Part shown: in pieces, positions 27,217-35,892 of the stretch
Numbering within the stretch: the stretch's first letter is position 1
How the letters are laid out: the number at the start of each line of letters is the position of its first letter
Assembly: GCA_016783565.1 (NCBI GenBank)
Contig: JADHWI010000002.1
Span: forward strand, 1 to 39,010
DNA length: 39,010 nt
Direction: 5' to 3'
Origin: Kiritimatiellia bacterium
GTDB lineage: Bacteria; Verrucomicrobiota; Kiritimatiellia; UBA8416; JADHWI01
Program-made: the position numbers and the translations under genes
Notes under the pieces: model-generated
The model's input: only the letters and a program-made list of their open reading frames with translations
What the model was told of the DNA's origin: nothing
Databases searched by the model: none

Positions 27217-28205
27217 CTCGCGCCTCCACCAAACCTGAGAAGTTCATCACCAAACTGAAAATCATCCTCCACCGCACGCCCCCGCGTAGTCAGGTAGCCC
27301 CCCGTCAAGAATCCATTCGCACCGGCCAACATAAGCAATCCCTGGAAATCCTTCATAACCGTTTCTCTGCCCGCGGCAAACTTGATCGTCTTCGACGGAT
27401 TCACCAACCTGAAAAGAGCAAAACTCTTGGCTATTTCGCTCACAGGAACAGCTTCCTGAGATTCCAACGGCGTGCCGTCAATGGGCACCAGAACATTCAA
27501 CGGAATGACATCTACATCCAAATCTTTCAATGCGTAGGCCATTTCAACACGGTCGATCGCGGTTTCGCCCACACCTATGATTCCACCACAGCATACTTTG
27601 ACGTTGTATTTCTGCAGCAACGCAATTGTCTTCATGCGCTCGTGAACATCATGCGTCGTTGAAATCAACTCATCATATCGACTCGGATTGGTCTGAATGT
27701 TGATATTGTAATGCACGACTCGATGCTCGCTCAATGCGCGTGCGGTATCGTCGCTCAACACGCCCAGGGATGCACACACACTCATATCCGGATGGCGGGC
27801 ATAGATAGCATCGATGCCGTCGAGCACGCGCTGAAAATCCGGACTATGCGTCAAAAAACCCGTACCGCTGGTGACAATGCCAAAGCTGCGCACACCCGTG
27901 GCATAGGCCGCATCAGCGCGCTGTATCATTTCACCTGTTTCCGCCAGCGGGTACACATCAACATCTGCCTCGTGGTGCACGGACTGCGCACAGAATCGGC
28001 AGTTCTCACCACACGCGCCTGACTTTGCGTTCATAATGGTACACACATGCGCCTCACAGGCAAAAGCGTGCCTGACCTTGTTCGCCAGAGACACAAGATC
28101 CAGAATATCGGGCCCCTTCAGCTCCGCTAAACGATCGGCCAGATCGCGCGACAAAGGTTTTCCATCCAACACGCTGTACGCTTCGACAATGGCTTCGTGA
28201 ATCAT
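27213..28205 (-). CDS. bioB: Biotin synthase (radical SAM)
   Basis: BioB inserts sulfur into dethiobiotin. The radical-SAM [4Fe-4S] ligands are Cys65, Cys69 and Cys72 (CGENCRFC). The auxiliary [2Fe-2S] cluster uses Cys in DMSVCASLG, the VKVCCGG segment and the Arg of KFAAGRETV. The start at 28205 gives about 330 residues, normal for BioB; the longer frame reads into birA and lacks support. Its ATG overlaps the birA stop as ATGA, coupling the ligase to the biosynthetic genes. The C-terminal [11 protein letters not shown] is family-typical. It is the second gene of the biotin operon. Confidence 0.96.
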   Translation of the reverse strand: MIHEAIVEAYSVLDGKPLSRDLADRLAELKGPDILDLVSLANKVRHAFACEAHVCTIMNAKSGACGENCRFCAQSVHHEADVDVYPLAETGEMIQRADAAYATGVRSFGIVTSGTGFLTHSPDFQRVLDGIDAIYARHPDMSVCASLGVLSDDTARALSEHRVVHYNINIQTNPSRYDELISTTHDVHERMKTIALLQKYNVKVCCGGIIGVGETAIDRVEMAYALKDLDVDVIPLNVLVPIDGTPLESQEAVPVSEIAKSFALFRLVNPSKTIKFAAGRETVMKDFQGLLMLAGANGFLTGGYLTTRGRAVEDDFQFGDELLRFGGGAR

Positions 28206-29227
28206 GACGTCTTCTTTCCATTCCTGTGAGCTTTGGCAGACTTCTTCCGCCAATGCACATGTACTTCCCCGGACGGAACGCTCCGCAGCAATCCATCCTT
28301 TAACCGAACCTGCAAGCACCCCTCCGGGCTGCACCCTTCCGCAACGCCTTTCAACTTGCCGCGCGGACCTTCAATCGTGACATCCAATCCGTTAAGAACG
28401 GATCGTTTCTGTAACCGAGGCAACAACGGCGCCAGCCCCGCTTGTTGCCAAATCATGTAATCCTTCTCAAGCTGATTCAAAATCGCACAAAGCACCGCAA
28501 CACGACTTGTATCCCGCCCGAGCACCTTACGTAGTGAGGTAGCAATAGACCGCAATTCTTTGGGAAAGCCGGTACGCGGCGTGTTGACATTCAACCCCAC
28601 GCCCAAAACAACCTGATGCACGGCATCCGCCTCGGCCTCCATCTCACAAAGAATGCCTGCAACCTTGCGACGTCCAATCAAAATATCATTCGGCCATTTA
28701 ACTCCAAAATCGATATCTGGACACAACCGCTCCAGAGCCGTACACACCGCTACACCCACCACCAATGCAAGCTGTGGCAACTCAGACGGAGCCGCATCCG
28801 GGCGGAGCAATACAGAAAAATAAAGACTGCACCCTGGCGGCGAATGCCACACCCGCCCCATACGGCCTCTCCCCCCAGTCTGCATGTCTGCCGCCACCAC
28901 CATCCCATCCTGTTTCTGATCCTGGGGCAACCCGGCCAAATAGCTATTGGTGGAATCCACGGATGCAAGAAACCGATAGGTACGCCCCAGGAGCCTGGTC
29001 TCCAGTAACGGCCCCACTTCGGCCGGCAACGGCAAGTCCGTACAGTGCTCAAGGCGATGCCCTTTGCGTGGCTGAGAGACAATGCAATAGCCTTGCTCCC
29101 GAAGTTGGCGAACGTGTTTGGACACAGCCACTCGCGACAGGCCGAGACGCTCCGAGAGCGCTTGCCCGGACACAAAGTCGCCCGCCTGTTTCAGCGCACA
29201 AAGAATCTTTTGTGTGTTCGTATTCAT
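28202..29227 (-). CDS. birA: Biotin-protein ligase and biotin operon repressor BirA
   Basis: BirA attaches biotin to carboxylase carriers and, as biotinyl-AMP-BirA, represses biotin genes. The 341-residue form starts at 29227. Residues 1-60 are a winged helix (VSGQALSERLGLSRVAVSKHV). The ligase core has SVDSTNSYL, the biotin/AMP loop GGRGRMGRVW (118-127), KWPNDILI (177-184) and the catalytic VAGILCEME. A C-terminal SH3-like domain follows. Having the HTH makes it a repressor type (class II). It is the first gene of the operon and lies directly behind a BirA operator, so it should repress its own synthesis. It ends by ATGA overlap with bioB. Confidence 0.95.
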   Translation of the reverse strand: MNTNTQKILCALKQAGDFVSGQALSERLGLSRVAVSKHVRQLREQGYCIVSQPRKGHRLEHCTDLPLPAEVGPLLETRLLGRTYRFLASVDSTNSYLAGLPQDQKQDGMVVAADMQTGGRGRMGRVWHSPPGCSLYFSVLLRPDAAPSELPQLALVVGVAVCTALERLCPDIDFGVKWPNDILIGRRKVAGILCEMEAEADAVHQVVLGVGLNVNTPRTGFPKELRSIATSLRKVLGRDTSRVAVLCAILNQLEKDYMIWQQAGLAPLLPRLQKRSVLNGLDVTIEGPRGKLKGVAEGCSPEGCLQVRLKDGLLRSVPSGEVHVHWRKKSAKAHRNGKKTS

Positions 29228-29236
29228 AGATTGCTC

Positions 29237-29278
29237 AAATGTGAACCAGAAGCATAGCGGGTGGTTTACAATTGGCAA
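29237..29278 (-). promoter_or_regulatory. BirA operator overlapping the birA-bio promoter
   Basis: On the plus strand, ATGTGAACC (29239-29247), 15 bases and GGTTTACAA (29263-29271) form an inverted repeat of the known BirA box TTGTAAACC-N14/16-GGTTTACAA. One half is perfect and the other matches at 7 of 9. Extending by two bases each side keeps the symmetry. On the minus strand, TTGCCA (29278-29273), a 16-base spacer and TATGCT (29256-29251) form a sigma-70-like promoter that the operator covers. The start would lie about 17 bases before birA. This is the expected layout for biotin repression. Confidence 0.75.
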
Positions 29279-29320
29279 GAGGGAAGTCAGTCAAATGTCG
29301 CATTCGCGACAGAGGGTTGA

Positions 29321-30757
29321 TCATGAATAGGGGAAAACAACACGCACCGCAACACCCGACGCATCATTCGCATTCGCAACAGAAAAAATGCCATTAATGG
29401 CTTCCGCCCGATAACGCATGACGCGCAATCCAATGCCGTCCTCTGAACATGTAGAAGGGCTCAATTCAGTACCGTCATTCCGAACGGTAAGCTGCAGCGA
29501 GTTTTCTTTACGCAACAGCGAGATATCGATGTTACGCGCGCCTCCATGTCTGCGAGCATTATTCACCGCTTCCTGAGCAATACGGTACAGGTGTGTGGCC
29601 GCATCAATATCCAGCGACAGGTTCTCTTCACAGACCACTGTGCAGCGAACACCAAAGAGACCTTCCACGTTAGACCCGAGTTCCTGCAAGGCCTCTTTTA
29701 TACTACTCTCCAACATACCCACAGGATACATACCATGCGCCATCTGACGCGTTTGAATCACCGATTCCTGGAGTAATGCGCTGATCTGCGCAGCCAGGTC
29801 CGCGTATTCCGGGGACAAATCTTTGAGTTTTGATGCCAGCGATTTAGCAAGAAACGCAATACCCACCAACTGCTGCCCCAGGCTATCATGAAGATCACGC
29901 CCCAAGCGCTGTTGCTCCCGACTACTGATGGTCAGGATCTCTGACTCCGCTTTGCGGCGTTCCATGATTTCCTGCTGCAACTGCAGATTGGCCTTTACCA
30001 ACTCCTGGGTGCGCGCATCGACCTCACCCTCAAGCGAGTCCGCCAAGCGCATTAATTCCTGTTCTGCGGCTTCACGCTGCCCAATTTCATCACGCAAATG
30101 TGTGGTATGCGCACCAATCTGTTCCGCCATTCGATTAATCAAGACGTTCAATTCATCAAATTCGCGATGGACCGCACGACGCAGCCGGAATGTATAGTCA
30201 CCATCAGCAATTTTTTGAATGCCATGCAGCGTTCGTCGAAAGCCACGACCCACAACGACCCCCTGCCCCAGCACCATAATTCCCAGAACGAGAAAAGCCC
30301 CACTCCCGATAATCAACAACGAAGAATACGCAATGGCACGCTGCACCACGTGAATACCGCGACGGCTAAGCGAGAGTTCAATCGTACCGATATGGCTACC
30401 ATTGCGATAGACCCTGTGGGTATGGCTCAATACATTTGCCTCACCACGATCCGGCAATCCATAAATCAGATCTCCGAATTCCGACATGATTCGAAGTCTC
30501 ACCAGATCAGGCATTAAAGGATAAGCGTCCATATACTCTTTGACAGAGTCCCCATCCATGTTCCAGATGTGATGCTCAAGAGCTTCGGCCAGGCGCGTAG
30601 AGACCATTTCTGCCTCCTGCCGAAGCTGTGCCTCAATTACACGCGAAAAAGTCATATATGACACCGCGTACATAAGCAGGCCCACAACAAGTAGCGTCAA
30701 GACAGCCATCACGGCAAAATCCGACACCACACTGCGTCCCTTGTAGAACCGCGACAT
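29321..30757 (-). CDS. Membrane sensor histidine kinase, NarL-type (HisKA_3)
   Basis: This 478-residue kinase starts at 30757, with AAGG upstream, eight bases after the binding-protein gene. Two membrane helices (about 13-36 and 142-169) flank a periplasmic domain of roughly 100 residues. A HAMP segment (169-220) and a coiled coil (220-278) follow. The dimerisation domain has the HisKA_3 motif GRDLHDSLGQQLVGI with His290, as in NarX and UhpB kinases. The ATPase has LYRIAQEAVNNARRHGG, VRNDGTEL and DGIGLRVMRYRAEAI. NarL-type response regulators normally partner it, but none is in the window. It closes the porin/binding-protein/kinase operon, so the tandem binding protein may present ligand to its periplasmic domain. 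Confidence 0.9.
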   Translation of the reverse strand: MSRFYKGRSVVSDFAVMAVLTLLVVGLLMYAVSYMTFSRVIEAQLRQEAEMVSTRLAEALEHHIWNMDGDSVKEYMDAYPLMPDLVRLRIMSEFGDLIYGLPDRGEANVLSHTHRVYRNGSHIGTIELSLSRRGIHVVQRAIAYSSLLIIGSGAFLVLGIMVLGQGVVVGRGFRRTLHGIQKIADGDYTFRLRRAVHREFDELNVLINRMAEQIGAHTTHLRDEIGQREAAEQELMRLADSLEGEVDARTQELVKANLQLQQEIMERRKAESEILTISSREQQRLGRDLHDSLGQQLVGIAFLAKSLASKLKDLSPEYADLAAQISALLQESVIQTRQMAHGMYPVGMLESSIKEALQELGSNVEGLFGVRCTVVCEENLSLDIDAATHLYRIAQEAVNNARRHGGARNIDISLLRKENSLQLTVRNDGTELSPSTCSEDGIGLRVMRYRAEAINGIFSVANANDASGVAVRVVFPYS

Positions 30758-30764
30758 AATGGCC

Positions 30765-32339
30765 TTACTCTTGCCCTTTCTGCGTACGCTGAAACTCGGC
30801 AACGATTTCGTCATACTCACCGGAAGCACGCAACAATCGCAACTGTTCATTGAAATTCTGCATCAGCGCCTGAATGCCGGGCAGAGATGACCCTTTGACA
30901 AACGGGCAAAGGTAGGGCTTGGAAAATAATGGTTTCGGAATGAACGTCACGACTTCAGACAGTCCAAGCTCACGCAACTCAGCTTGGCCCACGGTGCGAT
31001 CCATCGGATAAAGGTCTATTTCTTCGGCAACCAAAGCAGACATGCCACTATCCGTATCCGGATATTCACGCACGCTGAGATCCGCTTCCATAAACTCCGG
31101 ACAATAGCTGTAATCCTTGTTGGTACCCACGCGATAACCATTGCGTTTGATCTGCTCATAGGACTCAAACACCAACGCCTCTGCACGACTCTTCTTGACG
31201 AAGAATACATATTCGGACATCCATAAATAATCCGGAGGCAATGTCCCTGCATCTGCAAACGCACGCTGCTCTGGCGTATAGCAAAGCACATGTTCACGTG
31301 TGGCTTTATACGAAACTGACAACACCGCATCCGCACGCCCCCGCTCTGCCAGCATCCAAGCCCGACTCCAGGGATAAAGCTGTACCTCGTAGGGCACGTT
31401 CAGTCTTCCCATCAGCCGCTTCAGCACAGCCACATTAATCCCCGCCGGCTTTTCATCTTTCAAATATTCGAACGGTGCCCACTCCTCTGCCACGAAGACC
31501 ACTGATCGCGGCAGCGGATAGGGGTAACCAGGCGGAATATAGCGATTCACAATATCGGCATATTCACCACTGTCGCGCAACTTGCGAAGCTCCTCATAAT
31601 ACTTCGTCCAGATTGATGATAAATTCGGATAAGATGACTTCCGGGAAAACATCATCAGGTAAGGTTTCTCAACAATCGTGCGGGGCAACATGGTGACAGA
31701 ATCAGCCAGGCCCAAATCACGCAACATCCATCGGCCCACCGTTTCATCCATGGGAAACAGATCAATCTTTCCCTCAGAGAGAGCTTTGAACCCATCTGCC
31801 GAAGAAATATATTTCACGGTCTTAAGTCCGGCACTCAGCAACTTTCCATCGTAAGTGTAGTCCTTCAGCACCCCAACCCGACTGGCATCCCGACGTAATT
31901 GTTCATAGCTTTCAAATTTCAGCACATCGGCATAGCGCTTATTTACAAAAAAGACGTAACGCGTCAGCCAGAGGTAATCGCGGGGCATAACCGCCGTCTC
32001 GCCGAACGCCTGCTGCTCCGGCGTACAGTACACGTACGGTCTGCGCGCCGGCTGGCAGGACACGCTGGCCACCGCCTCGGCATGGCCGCTGCGCACCAAC
32101 GCCCAGGCACGCGAAAAAGGATACGTCGGGACATACTCAAACGGCACCCCCAGGCGCTCCATAATACGCGAGGTGACCTCCACATTAATCCCTGTCACCA
32201 CCCCGTCGCTCACGTATTCATAAGGCGGATAATGCTCTGCCACAATCCGCAACGGAGCGGCAGCGTCCGCACTGTTTACAAGGCCACCATACACACATCC
32301 TGCAATCAAGAAACAAGCTGCTCTACGGTATATATTCAT
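30765..32339 (-). CDS. Tandem periplasmic solute-binding protein (two SBP family 3 domains)
   Basis: This 524-residue exported protein has a signal peptide that may be lipidated at Cys15 (LIAGC) or cut near ADA (25-27). It contains two family-3 solute-binding (Venus flytrap) domains, about residues 29-262 and 283-515. They are clearly repeats: PPYEYVSDG with APFEYLKDE, FSRAWALVRSGHAEAV with WSRAWMLAERGRADAV, and DYLWLTRYVFFVNK with DYLWMSEYVFFVKK. Each has a TPEQ segment where amino-acid binders have TPER. No ABC permease or ATPase lies nearby. The kinase 7 bases downstream makes a sensory role likely. Separate tandem flytraps outside a kinase would be an unfused version of the EvgS/BvgS arrangement. 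The ligand is unknown. Confidence 0.88.
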   Translation of the reverse strand: MNIYRRAACFLIAGCVYGGLVNSADAAAPLRIVAEHYPPYEYVSDGVVTGINVEVTSRIMERLGVPFEYVPTYPFSRAWALVRSGHAEAVASVSCQPARRPYVYCTPEQQAFGETAVMPRDYLWLTRYVFFVNKRYADVLKFESYEQLRRDASRVGVLKDYTYDGKLLSAGLKTVKYISSADGFKALSEGKIDLFPMDETVGRWMLRDLGLADSVTMLPRTIVEKPYLMMFSRKSSYPNLSSIWTKYYEELRKLRDSGEYADIVNRYIPPGYPYPLPRSVVFVAEEWAPFEYLKDEKPAGINVAVLKRLMGRLNVPYEVQLYPWSRAWMLAERGRADAVLSVSYKATREHVLCYTPEQRAFADAGTLPPDYLWMSEYVFFVKKSRAEALVFESYEQIKRNGYRVGTNKDYSYCPEFMEADLSVREYPDTDSGMSALVAEEIDLYPMDRTVGQAELRELGLSEVVTFIPKPLFSKPYLCPFVKGSSLPGIQALMQNFNEQLRLLRASGEYDEIVAEFQRTQKGQE

Positions 32340-32341
32340 AT

Positions 32342-33571
32342 TTAGAAATCTATCTGCGCACGCAGCTGCGCAATATCCACATCCACATCACCGGTATCCT
32401 TCTCCGATTCGGCACGGATGAGATTGAGCATGAAACGTATACGCTTGTTGACATACCAATTGATCCCTGCGGTCACGTTGCGTTCCCGTCCTCCCCGAAC
32501 CTCATCGTCCAGGTCCAGTTCGCTGTACCGCACCGCCACTTCCCACGCGCCCAACCCGGCGTCACCAAAAGGCTTTGCCGGCTTCAGACGCACGAACTCA
32601 CCCAGCGTCGCATCATACGAGCGAGACTCACCCGTAATCAACCAACTCGCATAAAGATAAAATCCATCCAGAAAGAGCGAATCCCCATCATCACGATCTA
32701 CGTTCACACCGATATATTCACCTTGAAAAGACAGCGGACCATGCACCAGCGCAGCCTCAAGCCCCGCAGTGACATAGTGATTCACATTGGTCATTGATCC
32801 CGTGTCGACCAACCGGGTGTCGTCAACGTGCGATTCCGGGCGGGCACGAAAACGCATCGTATCTTCTCGTGGAACCCGATACTGACCGGATGCGCCCAAA
32901 TGAACAACCCGGCCGGTCGCACGCCATGGCGCACACGTCATGCGCACACTTCCCCCTAACGTATCGTCCTCGGTCTCGTCATCTGCAGCGACGCCACCAA
33001 ACACACCTCCGGCAGCATGCCACCATTCACCATGCGAATCGACTCGCACCCCAATCCGGCGCGTCGCCGGCGAAAAGGCCAATACAGGCAACGCGCGCTC
33101 CATGAAAGTGATATACTTTGAACTTGATGTATCCTCAAGTGAACCCGCTTCTATCATCTGCCCCATTCGAAGCGTGGCGTTCCCATCCCATCCGTCATAA
33201 CCAAAATAGGCATCCTGAAACCCTTCAGCACCCTCACCATTGAGTTCATACTGCAACTTGTAGAACCAGTCAGGCGCCGCGCGCCCTTTGAGAAAGAAGC
33301 GGGCTCGCCGAAACTCTGTCCCACTGCTGAAATCCGCATCATCACTATCATAGCCGGCCACATCCATCATGATGCGCCCACCCATCTTGAACTGCGGGTA
33401 TTTCGCCTCCGGCTGCACCGATACAATGCGTTCCACCTCCGCGTTGCTCAACACACCCTTCTCACGCAACACATCCAAAAGAACCGATTGCTCTGGCTCG
33501 GCACCCACCACGCAACCCAACACCGCAATCCAGCAAGACAACATTCCAATATTACGTTTCATCGAACCCAT
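32342..33571 (-). CDS. Phosphate-selective porin OprP/OprO-like
   Basis: This 409-residue outer-membrane porin has a signal peptide (MLSCWIAVLGCVVGA) and a short N-terminal helix (LLDVLREKGVLSNAEVERI). The barrel matches the OprP/OprO family: FKMGGRIMMDVAGYDSD, FRRARFFLKGRAAPDWFYKLQYE, AYFGYDGW, LRMGQMIEAGSLEDTSS and KYITFMERALP. The last strands end AQLRAQIDF with a terminal Phe. Such porins take up phosphate or other anions, but selectivity cannot be read here. Starts at 33571 and 33562 are both possible; neither has a strong ribosome-binding site. It begins a three-gene operon with the tandem binding protein, which starts two bases after the porin stop, and a sensor kinase. Confidence 0.88.
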   Translation of the reverse strand: MGSMKRNIGMLSCWIAVLGCVVGAEPEQSVLLDVLREKGVLSNAEVERIVSVQPEAKYPQFKMGGRIMMDVAGYDSDDADFSSGTEFRRARFFLKGRAAPDWFYKLQYELNGEGAEGFQDAYFGYDGWDGNATLRMGQMIEAGSLEDTSSSKYITFMERALPVLAFSPATRRIGVRVDSHGEWWHAAGGVFGGVAADDETEDDTLGGSVRMTCAPWRATGRVVHLGASGQYRVPREDTMRFRARPESHVDDTRLVDTGSMTNVNHYVTAGLEAALVHGPLSFQGEYIGVNVDRDDGDSLFLDGFYLYASWLITGESRSYDATLGEFVRLKPAKPFGDAGLGAWEVAVRYSELDLDDEVRGGRERNVTAGINWYVNKRIRFMLNLIRAESEKDTGDVDVDIAQLRAQIDF

Positions 33572-33630
33572 CTTTCATCATTCGCGCATTAACGCCCCAG
33601 CAACTCATGCCCACAATATTGTTAACGTTA

Positions 33631-33654
33631 CCCACGGCAAGACTCTCTTGTCAA
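33631..33654 (-). promoter_or_regulatory. Candidate promoter of the porin/binding-protein/kinase operon
   Basis: On the minus strand a perfect TTGACA (33654-33649) is followed after about 18 bases by TAACGT, a weak -10. It lies roughly 75 bases before the porin start. TAACGTTA just downstream on the minus strand forms a small palindrome and could be an operator. The -35 is convincing; the -10 is not. Confidence 0.4.
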
Positions 33655-33715
33655 ACTTACAGTTCCCCCGAAAATAGCGGGATCGGATGAATCAGATGAA
33701 TTATGCACTCCTCTG

Positions 33716-33745
33716 TTGACACTGTCTTGCAGCAGAAGCTAAAGT
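33716..33745 (+). promoter_or_regulatory. Candidate promoter of the zinc-ribbon/EIIA gene
   Basis: TTGACA (33716-33721) and TAAAGT (33740-33745) are separated by 18 bases, a sigma-70-like pair with a perfect -35 and 4 of 6 matches at -10. The start at 33825 is preceded by GGAG. About 70 bases of leader would result. No operator is recognisable. Confidence 0.45.
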
Positions 33746-33824
33746 GATTCGTTATCGCGTTTCACCCCATTGGAGGCGCGTTGTGTATGCAAACAATGAA
33801 AACGAAGAGTGTATCGGAGACACT

Positions 33825-34658
33825 ATGCATCCAGTTATCAACCATATGGTTCAACTTCAGGAACTAACACTGATTCGTGACGAACAACTCCATGCAAAAC
33901 GGACCGAACATTTGGAGCAGCTCAACACCTCTATTTCAGAAATGACTAACAAGCTCCCGGCCAATATGCGGACGCAATTTGAGAAACTTCAAAAGCGGGA
34001 TCCCATCGCCGTAGCCCCCATCTCCGACAGCAACTGCTCGGTCTGCGGAATGAAGCTGGCGACCAGCCTGGTGCAAATGATCAGCAGCAAAAAAGAAATG
34101 CACGCCTGTCCAAGTTGCGCACGTATTCTCTTTGTGGACGATTCGGCACCACGGCGCGTAGGTCAGCGTACACGTCGCCACGGGCCACGCAAAGTCGGCA
34201 TTGCTCGATTCTCATCCGAAGTCCTGATGATTCCTGATCTGAGCGCAACCAATGCAGAAGAGGCCATTCAGGAACTTGCTGAGAAAATGGAAAACGAAGG
34301 ATTCGTACTCCATGCCGACAAGATGATCGAAGCCGCCCTGCGCCGGGAAGCCCTCTGCAGCACCGCGGTCGAAGACGAACTGGCCTTTCCGCATGTACGC
34401 TCTGTTGAGGGAGGGGGACTCACCCTCGCACTGGGTACCAGCAAAAAGGGATTTCATTTTCATGACGAACGCGGGCTTACTCGAATCGTCTGCTTCATCG
34501 TCATCCCCACAGCCGCCAGCGCTTTCTACCTGAAATTACTGGCCGGCTTAACCAAATCCTTCCTCAAAGAAAACAACAGGAGCGCGTTGCTCAAAGAAAC
34601 CGATCCGGTCAAGATGTGGAAGACATTGTGCCGCGTGACTCGCACAACGGTAAAGTAA
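33825..34658 (+). CDS. Coiled-coil/zinc-ribbon protein fused to a PTS EIIA (PtsN-like) domain
   Basis: The ATG at 33825 has TCGGAGACACT upstream and gives 277 residues; the earlier ATG at 33744 lacks a ribosome-binding site. Residues 1-65 form a coiled coil (QLQELTLIRDEQLHAKR). Residues 68-102 hold a four-Cys zinc ribbon (CSVCGMKL, CPSCARIL; Cys71, 74, 95, 98), like the CT398-type ribbon. After a basic linker (RRVGQRTRRHGPRK), residues 130-277 form a PTS EIIA type-2 domain. Its active His190 is in AFPHVRSVEGG, with LALGTSKKGFHF. EIIA domains accept phosphate from HPr, and PtsN variants regulate by protein contact. The ribbon suggests nucleic-acid or partner binding. No PTS permease or ptsH/ptsI is nearby, so a regulatory role is more likely than sugar transport. 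Confidence 0.82.
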   Translation: MHPVINHMVQLQELTLIRDEQLHAKRTEHLEQLNTSISEMTNKLPANMRTQFEKLQKRDPIAVAPISDSNCSVCGMKLATSLVQMISSKKEMHACPSCARILFVDDSAPRRVGQRTRRHGPRKVGIARFSSEVLMIPDLSATNAEEAIQELAEKMENEGFVLHADKMIEAALRREALCSTAVEDELAFPHVRSVEGGGLTLALGTSKKGFHFHDERGLTRIVCFIVIPTAASAFYLKLLAGLTKSFLKENNRSALLKETDPVKMWKTLCRVTRTTVK

Positions 34659-34701
34659 GAACCGCGACACCATTCCTTTACACACCGAATCGCACCGCAA
34701 C

Positions 34702-35874
34702 TTACAGCCCTGAAACAAATGTAGCCATGCGCTTCATGGCTTCCTTAATCTGGTCCATGGCGGTGGCATAGGAACAGCGAATAAAGCCCTCTCCACAAGC
34801 ACCGAACGCCGTTCCCGGCACACAGGCGACGTTCTGCTCTTCAAGCAACCGCAAGGAAAATTCCTTGGAGGAAAGTCCCGTCGATTCAATCGAAGGAAAA
34901 GCATAAAAAGCTCCGCCGGGAAGATGGCAGGTCAGCCCCATATCGTTGAGTGACGCATGAATCACATTGCGCCTGCGACGATATTCACTGCACATCTCTT
35001 TACTGACTCGACCCCCATTACGCAAAGCCTCTGCAGCAGCTTTCTGGCTCAAAACAGGAGCACAGAGCATGGTGTACTGATGGATCTTCATCATAGCCTC
35101 AACCAACGAAGCCGGCGCACAGGCAAACCCCACACGAAACCCGGTCATGGCCCAGGTCTTTGACAGTCCATTTAAATAAATCGTGCGCTCACGCATCCCC
35201 TCTTCAGAAACAATGCTCAACGGTTCTGTGTCGTAGGTTAGCCCGACATAGATTTCATCCGTCACCACCACGAGATCGCGCTTACGGGCAAACGCGGCAA
35301 TAGCGCGAAGATCCTCGCGCTGCAATACAGCCCCAGTGGGATTTGTCGGAAAATTCAGCATCAACATGCGCGTACGATCGGTACAGGCAGCTTCCAATGC
35401 AGAAACATCCAGCCGAAAATCACGATCAACACAGGTCGATACAGGCACCGCCACACCGTGAGCAAACGTTACAACAGGTGCATACGACACATAGCACGGC
35501 TCGTGGTACAACACTTCATCGCCGGGCTCCACAACCGCACGGACCGCCAGATCAAGTGCCTCACTCACACCAACCGTAATCAGAATTTCCGTCTCAGGAT
35601 CATAACGCACACCCGTCGTCCGCTCAACGTAGGCAGACACCTCCTCGCGCAACTCCAAGAGCCCGAGATTTGCCGTGTAGGACGTAGCGCCACGGTCCAA
35701 TGCAAACATCGACGCTTCCCGAATGTGCCAGGGTGTCACAAAATCCGGCTCGCCAATTCCCAGGCTGATCACGTCTTTGCGCGTACTGACTATCTCGAAA
35801 AAATCGCGAATCCCCGACCGCGGCACGTCACACAGATGCCGTGCTATATAAGACTCTCTTTTTTTGTCACTCAT
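34702..35874 (-). CDS. PLP-dependent class I/II aminotransferase, AlaT-like
   Basis: This 390-residue fold-type I aminotransferase has PLP Lys239 in NGLSKTWAMTGFRVGF, Asn175 (NFPTNPTG), Asp206 (VTDEIYVGL) and a C-terminal Arg in GFIRCSYA. N-terminal SLGIGEPDFVTPWHI is typical of the aspartate/alanine aminotransferase group. The gene lies 18 bases after an Lrp-family regulator, the same pairing as alaR-alaT of Bacillus subtilis, where the enzyme makes alanine. An alanine or broad-specificity transaminase is therefore likely, although the substrate is not readable from the sequence. Length and motifs are complete. Confidence 0.88.
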   Translation of the reverse strand: MSDKKRESYIARHLCDVPRSGIRDFFEIVSTRKDVISLGIGEPDFVTPWHIREASMFALDRGATSYTANLGLLELREEVSAYVERTTGVRYDPETEILITVGVSEALDLAVRAVVEPGDEVLYHEPCYVSYAPVVTFAHGVAVPVSTCVDRDFRLDVSALEAACTDRTRMLMLNFPTNPTGAVLQREDLRAIAAFARKRDLVVVTDEIYVGLTYDTEPLSIVSEEGMRERTIYLNGLSKTWAMTGFRVGFACAPASLVEAMMKIHQYTMLCAPVLSQKAAAEALRNGGRVSKEMCSEYRRRRNVIHASLNDMGLTCHLPGGAFYAFPSIESTGLSSKEFSLRLLEEQNVACVPGTAFGACGEGFIRCSYATAMDQIKEAMKRMATFVSGL

Positions 35875-35892
35875 CGCTCAACCCTTACCCCT

